Below, piece after piece: positions 1-5,649 of a DNA stretch of 5,649 nt (position 1 is its first letter; every line of letters starts with the position of its first letter). This DNA comes from Actinomycetota bacterium (lineage in GTDB: Bacteria; Actinomycetota; Acidimicrobiia; Spongiisociales; UBA11373). A program made the position numbers and the translations under genes. Where the stretch lies: the NCBI GenBank assembly GCA_030688105.1, contig JAUYIV010000045.1, forward strand, positions 1-5,649, written 5' to 3'. The notes below the pieces were generated by a model. The model was not told the origin of the DNA. It saw only the letters and a program-made list of their open reading frames with translations, and did no database searches.

Positions 1-752
1 AAGACATCTCCTGAGGCGATCACCCGATCGGGGTGGTATTGGTGAGGGACGCAGACGGACGGCTCGAGCATCGGAGTCGTCAGGCTGAAGTGGATCAGGT
101 TCCAACCACGATGACCCAGGTAATTGGCCTCGACGATCTCGGCCACCTCGTACTCATTCATACCGGGACCCAACGACCGGGCGAGGGCATCGACGGCAGC
201 GTCATTCATGCGTGAGGCGATTCGGACGAAGACCATCTCCTGTTCCGACTTCACCAATCGGAAGGCCTGATAGGCCGGATTCATATCGATGAACTCTCCT
301 GTCGGTATGACCCGTTGGAGAATCGCCAGATCGCCATGAGGCACAACCCCGATCAGTCCGATCCGGCGGGCGCCTGCCCGCGCCAGCAACGAGGCCAAAC
401 CCCCTGCTTGCTCGGTGGGAGTGTCGCCACCGTATCTGATGTCCTCGATCACCGAGATCCGACGTGCATCGGGTAGGTGATTCCACAGCCGCACCATGAG
501 GATCGGGGCCTCTTCCTTGAGAAACACCACATAGGACTGAACCTGGCTCGGCCAATTCGAGAAGAACTGAACGGCAGTCTCGAGAGGACCGGTCGGCCCC
601 CCTACCACCAGCGCATCGAGCTCACTCGACGCCCTGAGGTCTCTAGCGAATTGATGTCGCCTCGCCATCTCGTCGGAGGGATAGCGGGGAAAGCCATCGA
701 CCTGCTCGAAGTCCCCAGGTCGCCAGTAGGGCGGTCCGAAGGAATCAGTCAC
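1..752 (-). CDS. M24-family (creatinase/prolidase-like) protein, C-terminal part outside the window
   Basis: Reading leftward from a GTG at 752-750, the frame stays open for 250 codons to the window edge. Residues ~25-160 form a creatinase-type N-terminal domain. From ~163 the M24 'pita-bread' domain begins: a KSEQE stretch (168-172), PGMNEYEVAE (196-205), TPM (226-228) and a GD at 248-249, where the first metal-ligand strand would start. H237 lies 12 residues before D249, the spacing of the active-site His243 of E. coli aminopeptidase P. The metal-ligand residues themselves lie beyond the edge, so hydrolase class cannot be decided. The start follows the aldolase-like gene by 18 bp. An in-frame TGA (the stop of that gene) lies just upstream, so no longer start exists, and no Shine-Dalgarno sequence is visible; translation probably depends on re-initiation. 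The protein is a paralogue of the one encoded at 3146-4435. G+C is lower (about 60%) than in the neighbouring dehydrogenase. Family assignment is firm; substrate is unknown. Confidence 0.85.
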   Translation of the reverse strand, partial: MTDSFGPPYWRPGDFEQVDGFPRYPSDEMARRHQFARDLRASSELDALVVGGPTGPLETAVQFFSNWPSQVQSYVVFLKEEAPILMVRLWNHLPDARRISVIEDIRYGGDTPTEQAGGLASLLARAGARRIGLIGVVPHGDLAILQRVIPTGEFIDMNPAYQAFRLVKSEQEMVFVRIASRMNDAAVDALARSLGPGMNEYEVAEIVEANYLGHRGWNLIHFSLTTPMLEPSVCVPHQYHPDRVIASGDV

Positions 753-771
753 GGTGAGGGGGCAACACCGT
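751..771 (-). promoter_or_regulatory. Small hairpin covering the GTG start of the downstream M24 gene
   Basis: A 6-bp perfect inverted repeat (ACGGTG at 751-756, CACCGT at 766-771) encloses a 9-nt loop in the gap between the aldolase-like gene and the M24 gene. In the minus-strand transcript the descending arm contains the first two bases of the GTG start codon, and the loop is C-rich, the opposite of a Shine-Dalgarno. This is what the sequence shows. A role in hiding the start until ribosomes arrive from the upstream gene is inference, and a 6-bp stem could be chance. Confidence 0.3.
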
Positions 772-1751
772 CAATTGAGGGCACCGAGCAGCCCGAGCCG
801 ATCGAGGTCGGCGCCCAGCTCATCGAGCTCGCCGGGACTCAGCGGGACCAGTGGCGGGCGCACCTCCCCCTGAGGGAGGCCGATGAGGGTCAACCAGCTC
901 TTGAGTTCGGCGATGGGGATGGCGCCCGCTCTCTGGGCGAGCCACCGATCCCGCATCCAGCGTTGGAAGGCATGACGCTCCCCGTCGAGGGTGGCATGCA
1001 GGCGCCAGGCGGCTTCGAGGTCCCCCGAGTCGGCGAGAGCGGTGTAGTCGGCGATCGGTCGCCGGCCCGGTACCTGGAACATGGCCAGGGCCGGCGTGGA
1101 CATCAATGCCGGGAAGCCGTGGTCGAGATGGAGCCCGAGCCACTCCTCCTCCCCGGCGTCGCAGACCACGATCCGATCACCCACCATCTCCTTCACTCTC
1201 AGGAGATGGTCCATCGGCTTCGGATTCTTGATCCCACACACGGTGTCGAGCTCAGCCAGCTCGGCGATCAGCTCAGGGGAGATCGTGTAGCCCGAATAGG
1301 AGGTGTTGAACAGGAACAGCGGGATCGGGCTGGCGGCTGCCAGTCGCCGGTACCAGTTGCGGATCAGATCCTCGGAGGGGTTGATAGGGAAATACGGGTT
1401 GATGGCGATGGCAAAGTCGATCCCGATGCTCTCGGCGTGCCGGCTCAGCTCGGCCGCCTCGGAGAACACGTGATGGCCGACGTGGGCCATGAGCGGCACC
1501 CGACCGGCGGTGGCGTCGACCACGAGCGCATGGCATCGGCGTCTCTCGTCAAGGGTCATAGCCCAAAACTCGCCCATCACTCCGCCACAGAAGATCCCGT
1601 TGACCCCGAGCCCGTCGATGTAGTAATCCACCGAGTGGGCGAGGGCCTGTTCGTCGATCTCCCCCGACTGATCGAAGGGGGTGGGGATAGCTATCCAGAG
1701 ACCGGTCACCTTCTCGAACGCCGCCTCCTTGGCCGGGCTGAGAGCCGTCAT
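771..1751 (-). CDS. DapA/NAL-superfamily class I aldolase-like protein with an altered active site
   Basis: This 326-residue protein belongs to the dihydrodipicolinate synthase/N-acetylneuraminate lyase superfamily of TIM-barrel enzymes, which join, split or dehydrate 2-oxo acids through a lysine Schiff base. Visible hallmarks are the opening strand IAIPTPF (20-26), the GVMGE loop (57-61), INPYFP (117-122), FN (148-149), the Schiff-base lysine K175 in CGIK, and the C-terminal GLPQGEVRPPL (291-301). Length is slightly above the usual ~290-310. Compared with E. coli DapA, the catalytic Tyr133 position is F148, the GTTGE threonines are V58 and M59, and the Arg138 region is changed, so dihydrodipicolinate synthase activity is unlikely. 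The ATG overlaps the stop of the dehydrogenase gene in an ATGA. A strong GGGAGGA Shine-Dalgarno (1757-1763) supports this start. It may act on an intermediate of the pathway served by its operon partners; the substrate is unknown. Likely cytoplasmic. Confidence 0.9.
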   Translation of the reverse strand: MTALSPAKEAAFEKVTGLWIAIPTPFDQSGEIDEQALAHSVDYYIDGLGVNGIFCGGVMGEFWAMTLDERRRCHALVVDATAGRVPLMAHVGHHVFSEAAELSRHAESIGIDFAIAINPYFPINPSEDLIRNWYRRLAAASPIPLFLFNTSYSGYTISPELIAELAELDTVCGIKNPKPMDHLLRVKEMVGDRIVVCDAGEEEWLGLHLDHGFPALMSTPALAMFQVPGRRPIADYTALADSGDLEAAWRLHATLDGERHAFQRWMRDRWLAQRAGAIPIAELKSWLTLIGLPQGEVRPPLVPLSPGELDELGADLDRLGLLGALN

Positions 1752-3037
1752 GAGCTTCCTCCCGTTTGCCCGACCGACCCGGCGGACGCGGTTCCATCCG
1801 GCCGGAAGGCCGGCTCCGGCCCGGCGTAGATGCCGGCCGTGTCGGGAAACATCGCCTTGATGATCTTGAACCTGGAGATGTCGGCGGTGCCCTCCGTGTG
1901 CGAGAAGATCGTCGAGTCGCGGAGGTACTTCTCGATCCCGGCCGCCAGCATCACGCCCGCCCCACCGTGGAGCTCCATCGCCGCCCGGGCGACGTCGAAT
2001 ACCGCCTCGGCGCAGTAGACCTTGGCCATGAGGGCCAACTGGGTGGCATCGTCGGCCCCGGAGTCGATCGCTCGCGCTGCCCGGTAGACGATGGAACGGG
2101 AGGTCTCGATCTTTGTCGCCATGTCGGCCACCCTGGCGGCGACGACCTGGTGCTTGATGATGACCCGCCCTCCCTGGAAGTGGGACTGGACGTATCGGGC
2201 GGTGTCCTCGAAGGCCCCCTGCATGAGGCCCAGCGCCCGGGCCGCGTTCAGAACCCTCCCCTGGAGGAGGTAAACGCCGGCCCGCCGGAGGGCGACGTCT
2301 TCGACCAGCAGATAGTCCTCAGGTACCCGACAATCGTCGAGGATCAGCTCGGCGTTTATCACCATCCGGTGCCCGATCTTCTCGTTCATCTGGCCGACCG
2401 AGAACCCGGGCGCCTCCCTCGGGACCAGAAAGCTGCTCACGCCGTCGCGGATCCCTGCGCGCGGATTGGTGTTGGCATAGACAATGAAGGCCGCGGCGGT
2501 TCCGCCGTTGGAGACGTAATGCTTGACGCCGTTGATGACCCATTCCCCGTTGCGTCGCACCGCCCGGGTCTGGAGGCTCGCTTCGGGAGCGTCGTAGGGC
2601 AGCACGCGGTCCGATGCCCCCCTGGGCTCGGTGATGCAGTTAGCCCAGAGGAATCCCGGGTCGGCCTTGAAGCGACCGAACCACTCCTCGGCCAGCGGCC
2701 GGGAGGCATGACGGGCGAACTCGGCGGCCACCTTCCAGTTCTGGACCAGGGTGGTTGTGAAGCCGACATCACCCCGCCCCAGCTCTTCCACCATCAGAGC
2801 CTGCGTGAAGGTGTCGAGGGGGACGCCGCCATACTCCTCGGGGAGGCCCAGGGTTCGCAACCCGATCGCGTCGGCTTTGGCGAGGAGCTCTCGCGGCCAC
2901 CGCTCGTGGGGAGGCGCGTTCCACTCCCGATCGCGATTCGCCCGCAGCCAGGGCAGGATCTGGTCGTCGACGAAGTCCCGGCACAACTGCCGGAACGCCA
3001 GCTGTTCGTCGCTGAGCCCGTCGTCACGCGACTGCAT
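1748..3037 (-). CDS. Acyl-CoA dehydrogenase family protein
   Basis: This 429-residue FAD-dependent acyl-CoA dehydrogenase would form a 2,3-double bond in an acyl-CoA thioester and pass electrons to an electron-transfer flavoprotein. Domains are in the usual order: N-terminal helical domain (about 8-130) with LPEEYGG (65-71); middle beta domain with ITEPRGASD (135-143, a variant of the TEPGAGSD flavin motif); and C-terminal helical domain with RVLNAARALG (261-270), KHQVVAARVADM (295-306) and HGGAGV (357-362). The catalytic base is probably E382 in TEGTADIS, the position of Glu376 in medium-chain dehydrogenase. Residues after about 397 form a Gly/Pro/Ser-rich tail beyond the normal family end. 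The frame is open up to an ATG at 3130, but homology begins near 3037 and a GAGGAG ribosome site precedes that ATG, so the shorter start was chosen. It is the first gene of the leftward operon. Substrate chain cannot be predicted. Confidence 0.93.
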   Translation of the reverse strand: MQSRDDGLSDEQLAFRQLCRDFVDDQILPWLRANRDREWNAPPHERWPRELLAKADAIGLRTLGLPEEYGGVPLDTFTQALMVEELGRGDVGFTTTLVQNWKVAAEFARHASRPLAEEWFGRFKADPGFLWANCITEPRGASDRVLPYDAPEASLQTRAVRRNGEWVINGVKHYVSNGGTAAAFIVYANTNPRAGIRDGVSSFLVPREAPGFSVGQMNEKIGHRMVINAELILDDCRVPEDYLLVEDVALRRAGVYLLQGRVLNAARALGLMQGAFEDTARYVQSHFQGGRVIIKHQVVAARVADMATKIETSRSIVYRAARAIDSGADDATQLALMAKVYCAEAVFDVARAAMELHGGAGVMLAAGIEKYLRDSTIFSHTEGTADISRFKIIKAMFPDTAGIYAGPEPAFRPDGTASAGSVGQTGGSS

Positions 3038-3041
3038 TGCT

Positions 3042-3047
3042 CTCCTC
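3042..3047 (-). promoter_or_regulatory. Ribosome-binding site that sets the dehydrogenase start
   Basis: GAGGAG on the minus strand lies 4 nt before the ATG at 3037. It favours this start over an in-frame ATG at 3130, which would add 31 residues without family similarity and place coding sequence through the divergent promoter region. An in-frame GTG at 3049 is possible but overlaps the ribosome site. Confidence 0.6.
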
Positions 3048-3113
3048 ACGCTCGAGTGCGGCGAGTCTATGTCTGAGCCAAGCACCCACCGTCGTCTACC
3101 GGTATGGTATTTG

Positions 3114-3129
3114 CAATCGATTGTTGACA
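3114..3129. promoter_or_regulatory. Candidate operator: palindrome plus half-site-like repeat
   Basis: CAATCGATTG (3114-3123) is a perfect 10-bp palindrome, and the overlapping TGTTGACA (3122-3129) has TGT-N2-ACA symmetry reminiscent of GntR/FadR-type sites. Both sit just upstream of the plus-strand ribosome site, where bound repressor would block transcription or its start. An 8-bp palindrome TACCGGTA (3097-3104) followed by GGTAT repeated (3101-3110) lies close by. No regulator gene is in the window; binding is inference. Confidence 0.35.
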
Positions 3130-3145
3130 CACGGGAGGTAACGGT

Positions 3146-4435
3146 ATGACGGCCCTCGATTCACACGGCGGAGATGTCGATTTCGACCAGATCGTTGGCA
3201 AGCTTCACACGGCCGATTTCAACCGGGTCGTCAACAGTCCCTGGTATCGCGACGCGGTGTACGAGCGGTTCTCGGACGCGGAGTACCAGCGTCGTTTCAC
3301 GGCTACCCAGGAGAGGATGTCCTCGCTCGGGCTCGACGTCCTGATCGCCTGTGGAGGCCCCAACCACTGGAGCTGGGGCAGCGGGATGCGGTGGCTCAGC
3401 GGCTATTGGGAATGGCATGGGGTTTCGGCCTACGTCGTGGTGCCTCCCAGCGGGGAACCGGTTCTGGTGCCCGGACCTGGTGGCGCCCATCGGGAGGCGA
3501 TCAGGAGACTCACCCCATTGTCCGACGTGCGCCAATCCCGAAGGGGGAAGCACGCCGACATCATCGCCGGTCTCATCAAGGATTGGGGTCTGGCCGACGG
3601 GACGGTTGGTATCTCGTTCGTTGATCCTGTCTACGAGGATTACCTACCGGTCAACCAACAGCGGCGCCTCGAAGAGGAGCTTCCGGAGGCGACCTTCCGG
3701 TTCGTGGGGGATTTCTTCCATGACCTGGTCCACGTCAAGAGCCCCGAGGAGATCGCCTGCGTTCGCAAGGCCGGAGAGCTCATGGATCAGGCGATGTACG
3801 CCATGATCGCCGCCGCCCACCCCGGCGTCACCGAGTACCAGTTGGCGGCCGCCGCCACCAATGCCGTCCTTCAGGGCGGAGGCCAGATGGACTTCGCCAT
3901 CATCGGCGCCACCCCCATGGATGATCCCGCCATGATCTTCGGCAACCCCTGGCCCTCGGCGAGAGAGCTCCAGCGAGGCGACATCATCATCAACGAGATT
4001 GCCTGTGGTTACAACGGCTACTCCGTGCAGATCGGAACCCCGGTCTGCATCGGGGAGCCGCCTTCCTGGATCCGGACCTTCTTCGAGGACATCATTCTGC
4101 CCGGTTTCGACCTGATGGCCGACCAGCTCCGTCCCGGAAAGACCTGGGAGGACGTGCGGCGGGCCGGCACCTTCTTCCGGGAGAAGGGATACGACGGGCG
4201 TCCCCTCCATCTCCATTGCCTGGACTTTATTTCCCACATGCCCCACGTCATGTGGGACCACGTGTCGGCCGGCGAACACGAGATGGAACTGGTTCCCGGG
4301 ATCGCCACCATGCTCGAGCCCACCGTCATCACTCCCGACGGCCTCCTCGGGATCTTCTTTGGCCGCAGCTTCGTCATCACCGAGGACGGCCACGACCAGG
4401 TGACCCGGTTCCCCCACGAGCTGATCGTCGTCTAA
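3146..4435 (+). CDS. Creatinase-like M24-family protein lacking most metal ligands
   Basis: This 429-residue protein has the creatinase/aminopeptidase P two-domain layout: N-terminal domain (about 45-190) with the YVVV strand (96-99), and C-terminal pita-bread domain from VKSPEE (197-202) onward. Against E. coli aminopeptidase P, the aspartate ligand positions are E284 (in GDIIINE) and Q295, separated by the same 11 residues; the last glutamate ligand is G406, just before the conserved VITEDG; and the His243 position is N267. H357 and H364 (7 apart, as His354/His361) and E391 (in MLEP) are kept. Such loss is known from creatinase, which hydrolyses creatine without metal. A metal-independent C-N hydrolase is therefore plausible, and a normal metallopeptidase unlikely. 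A GGGAGGT ribosome site 6 nt upstream supports the start. It is transcribed away from the ACAD/aldolase operon, whose last gene encodes its paralogue. No signal peptide is seen; likely cytoplasmic. Substrate is unknown. Confidence 0.9.
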   Translation: MTALDSHGGDVDFDQIVGKLHTADFNRVVNSPWYRDAVYERFSDAEYQRRFTATQERMSSLGLDVLIACGGPNHWSWGSGMRWLSGYWEWHGVSAYVVVPPSGEPVLVPGPGGAHREAIRRLTPLSDVRQSRRGKHADIIAGLIKDWGLADGTVGISFVDPVYEDYLPVNQQRRLEEELPEATFRFVGDFFHDLVHVKSPEEIACVRKAGELMDQAMYAMIAAAHPGVTEYQLAAAATNAVLQGGGQMDFAIIGATPMDDPAMIFGNPWPSARELQRGDIIINEIACGYNGYSVQIGTPVCIGEPPSWIRTFFEDIILPGFDLMADQLRPGKTWEDVRRAGTFFREKGYDGRPLHLHCLDFISHMPHVMWDHVSAGEHEMELVPGIATMLEPTVITPDGLLGIFFGRSFVITEDGHDQVTRFPHELIVV

Positions 4436-4451
4436 CCCGGCGACTGGGAAG

Positions 4452-5291
4452 TCACCTCTCGACGGGAAACCCCACGATCGACCCCCATTCGGTCCACGAG
4501 CCGTCGTAGACCCGCACGTTGGTGTGGCCGAGGAGGCGAGTGAGAGCGAACCAACCGAGGCTGGCCCGGTGGCTCAGGCGGCAATAACAGACGACGTCGG
4601 CCTTGTCGTCGACACCGACGGATGCGGACTCGGCGCGCAAACTTGCGGGGTCTTTGAAAGTGCCGTCGGGACGGAGCAACCGCTCGTAGAAGAGATGGCG
4701 AGCCCCGGGTATGCGACCCTTGCGTTCGGCGCCGTGGTCGAAGGGGGCGGTGGGTCCCGACACCCGTTCACCAAAATACTCCTCGGGGGTGCGGAGGTCG
4801 ATCAGCACACGCTCCGGCCGGTTGAGCCCTGCGCGCACCTCGTCCCGCCCCACCCGGGAGAAGGTTTGGGTCGTGCCTGGCTCGACCTCGGAAGGCACGA
4901 TGGTCGGCACCTTGGTGGTGAGGGGGCGGCCCTGCTCGATCCAGGTCCGGCGGCCGCCGTCGAGGACTCCTGCCTGCGGCTCGAATCCGGTCATGGACAG
5001 GACCCAAAAGGCATAGGTGGCGAACTGAATGGGATCGCCGACCAGTACGACAGTCGAGCGGGGGCCGACGCCGAGGTCGCCAAGTCGGCGGGCCATGACC
5101 GCGGGCTCGGGAAACTCACGGTCGGTGTCGTGCCAGCACAGATCCTTCCAGAAGGCGTAGCGGGCGCCGGGGATGTGCCCCTTCGAGTACTCGGCCTCGG
5201 CCGGGGGCTTGGAGGAGACCTCGATGATCACGACGCCCGGGTCGTCGAGGTGCTGGCCGAGCCAGTCGGGTGAGATCAGGGCTGCGCTCAT
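4452..5291 (-). CDS. Thiosulfate/3-mercaptopyruvate sulfurtransferase (tandem rhodanese)
   Basis: This 279-residue protein has two rhodanese domains, about 1-125 and 145-275, the normal size for the family. These enzymes move a sulfane sulfur from thiosulfate or 3-mercaptopyruvate to cyanide or thiol acceptors through a cysteine persulfide. The N-terminal domain has GHIPGA (38-43) and DGGRRTW (111-117), with no cysteine at its loop position (near D86), as usual for the inactive domain. The C-terminal domain has LIDLRTPEEY (163-172), GRIPGA (192-197), and the active loop beginning at C237 (CRLSHRAS), followed by LLGH and YDGSWTEWGS (262-271). The last elements match actinobacterial CysA2-type proteins closely; the usual loop glycine is S240. 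The start was placed at 5291 because homology begins there and its ATG overlaps the upstream OsmC-family stop in ATGA; the frame is open further upstream but that part is non-homologous. It converges on the M24 gene with 16 bp between stops. Cytoplasmic. Confidence 0.92.
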   Translation of the reverse strand: MSAALISPDWLGQHLDDPGVVIIEVSSKPPAEAEYSKGHIPGARYAFWKDLCWHDTDREFPEPAVMARRLGDLGVGPRSTVVLVGDPIQFATYAFWVLSMTGFEPQAGVLDGGRRTWIEQGRPLTTKVPTIVPSEVEPGTTQTFSRVGRDEVRAGLNRPERVLIDLRTPEEYFGERVSGPTAPFDHGAERKGRIPGARHLFYERLLRPDGTFKDPASLRAESASVGVDDKADVVCYCRLSHRASLGWFALTRLLGHTNVRVYDGSWTEWGSIVGFPVER

Positions 5292-5649
5292 CGTGTCTTC
5301 AGCTCGAACTCGATCTCTGGCGCGTGTTTGAGGGTGCTGTGGATGCGACACCGCGCCGCGACCCGTTTGAGCGACTCGAGTTCCCGATCGGTCAGGTTCC
5401 CTCCCAACTCCATTGTCACCTTGATCCTTGCGACCCGGGTCGGAGCGGTCGCCGCCTCGTCCTCGAGGTGGACGTTCACCGTCCCCACTTCGATGCCCTG
5501 GTTCTCGGCGAAGGTGAGCATCGTTCCCACCATGCAAGCTCCCAGTGCTCCCAGCAGCAGCTCGGTGGATCGAAAGCCATCGCCGGGGCCTCCCTGTTCG
5601 GGAAGCCGGTCGACCACCAGGCTCAGGCCCCGGGCGGAGACGTTGAGGC
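5288..5649 (-). CDS. OsmC/Ohr-family protein, N-terminus outside the window
   Basis: The visible 119 residues match the OsmC/Ohr superfamily, dimeric enzymes and relatives that reduce organic hydroperoxides through two cysteines. The frame is open to the window edge, and the first visible residues (LNVSARGLSLVVDR) fit the family's N-terminal beta strands, so the GTG at 5617 is not the true start; perhaps 10-25 residues are missing. Next come GGPGDGFRSTELLLGALGAC, with the first conserved cysteine on the central helix, and RVAARCRIHSTL near the end, with the second cysteine. The second cysteine is followed by Arg, where many OsmC proteins have Pro. Both redox cysteines are present, so peroxidase activity is possible, though a YhfA-like member of unknown role is equally likely. 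The stop overlaps the sulfurtransferase start (ATGA), implying translational coupling and a shared thiol/sulfur stress role. Confidence 0.88.
   Translation of the reverse strand, partial: LNVSARGLSLVVDRLPEQGGPGDGFRSTELLLGALGACMVGTMLTFAENQGIEVGTVNVHLEDEAATAPTRVARIKVTMELGGNLTDRELESLKRVAARCRIHSTLKHAPEIEFELKTR

Larger units (their letters stand above)
3038..3145. promoter_or_regulatory. Divergent intergenic region between the dehydrogenase operon and the plus-strand M24 gene
   Basis: This 108-bp stretch must hold the promoters of both the leftward operon and the rightward M24 gene. It is locally richer in A+T than the flanking genes. Possible -10 boxes are TATGGT (3103-3108, plus) and TAGACT (3069-3064, minus), but neither has a good -35 at normal spacing. 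A TTGACA at 3124-3129 matches a -35 consensus but is too close to the plus-strand start at 3146 to serve it. The GGGAGGT at 3133-3139, 6 nt before the ATG, is the plus-strand ribosome site. Shared location suggests joint regulation of the two units; this is inference. Confidence 0.5.

Noticed and set aside
202..555. Minus-strand open frame of 117 codons starting at an ATG
   Set aside because: It lies in a different frame from the M24 gene that starts at the GTG at 752; its translation is Arg/Gly/Ser-rich without motifs, whereas the GTG frame gives a continuous M24 domain.
477..1829. Long plus-strand open frame (450 codons) opposite the aldolase-like gene
   Set aside because: The translation is low-complexity in Gly, Arg, Pro and Glu, with no recognisable domain. 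It lies antisense to a gene with clear family motifs; high G+C suppresses stops on the opposite strand.
1766..3076. Long plus-strand open frame (436 codons) opposite the acyl-CoA dehydrogenase
   Set aside because: Antisense shadow of a strongly supported gene, with biased composition and no family motif.
3124..3129. TTGACA as a -35 box for the plus-strand gene
   Set aside because: The matching -10 would fall inside the start of the coding sequence beginning at 3146.
3038..3130. Longer start for the dehydrogenase at the ATG at 3130
   Set aside because: The 31 added residues show no family similarity and would occupy the divergent promoter region; a ribosome site directly precedes the ATG at 3037.
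3644..4417. Minus-strand open frame (257 codons) opposite the plus-strand M24 gene
   Set aside because: Gly/Asp/Val-rich translation without motifs, antisense to a conserved gene with its own ribosome site.
3146..4435. DMSP lyase DddP, another M24-fold protein of similar length
   Set aside because: DddP keeps aspartate metal ligands in the first ligand strand, which here are Glu and Gln, and the wider motif match is poor.
4436..4451. Bidirectional terminator between the converging genes
   Set aside because: The 16-bp gap contains only a 3-bp CCC/GGG pairing and no U-tract; no credible hairpin.
4524..5273. Plus-strand open frame (249 codons) opposite the sulfurtransferase
   Set aside because: Composition typical of antisense frames; the minus strand carries clear rhodanese motifs.

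Overview
The window is dense, high-G+C bacterial DNA: about 60% G+C by hand count over 1-720 and about 68% over 1801-2100. It carries six protein-coding genes and no sign of a mobile element, RNA gene, CRISPR array or phage gene. The two-domain sulfurtransferase closely resembles the actinobacterial CysA2/SseA type, with matching active-site loop and C-terminal motifs. Together with the base composition, this suggests an actinobacterium, possibly an uncultured Acidimicrobiia-like lineage; the taxonomic placement is inference. Every gene boundary is tight: two ATGA start/stop overlaps, one 18-bp gap, a 16-bp convergent gap, and one 108-bp divergent intergenic region that is the only substantial non-coding DNA.

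Left part (1-3037, minus strand): a probable three-gene operon read right to left. It encodes an acyl-CoA dehydrogenase (3037-1748), a DapA/N-acetylneuraminate lyase-superfamily class I aldolase-like protein (1751-771), and a creatinase/prolidase-fold (peptidase M24) protein (752 to beyond the left edge). The M24 gene is not obvious in a simple ATG-to-stop scan because it starts with GTG and its end lies outside the window.

Centre (3038-4435): a short divergent regulatory region with a perfect 10-bp palindrome, then a second, complete M24-family gene on the plus strand (3146-4435). The two M24 proteins align without gaps for roughly 80 residues around their domain junction, so they are divergent paralogues flanking the ACAD/aldolase pair. 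The complete one has lost most of the metal ligands of M24 metallopeptidases and looks like a creatinase-type, metal-independent hydrolase or a binding protein.

Right part (4452-5649, minus strand): an unrelated-looking sulfur/thiol gene pair. An OsmC-family protein (N-terminus off the right edge) is translationally coupled to a tandem-rhodanese sulfurtransferase, and the pair converges on the M24 gene.

Taken together, 1-4435 looks like a divergently transcribed catabolic locus for an unidentified small molecule: C-N hydrolysis by creatinase-fold proteins, C-C cleavage, hydration or deamination by the aldolase-like protein, and oxidation of an acyl-CoA by the dehydrogenase. The substrate cannot be named from the sequence. 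The departures from consensus in the catalytic residues of both the aldolase-like and the M24 proteins are the most interesting aspect of the window.
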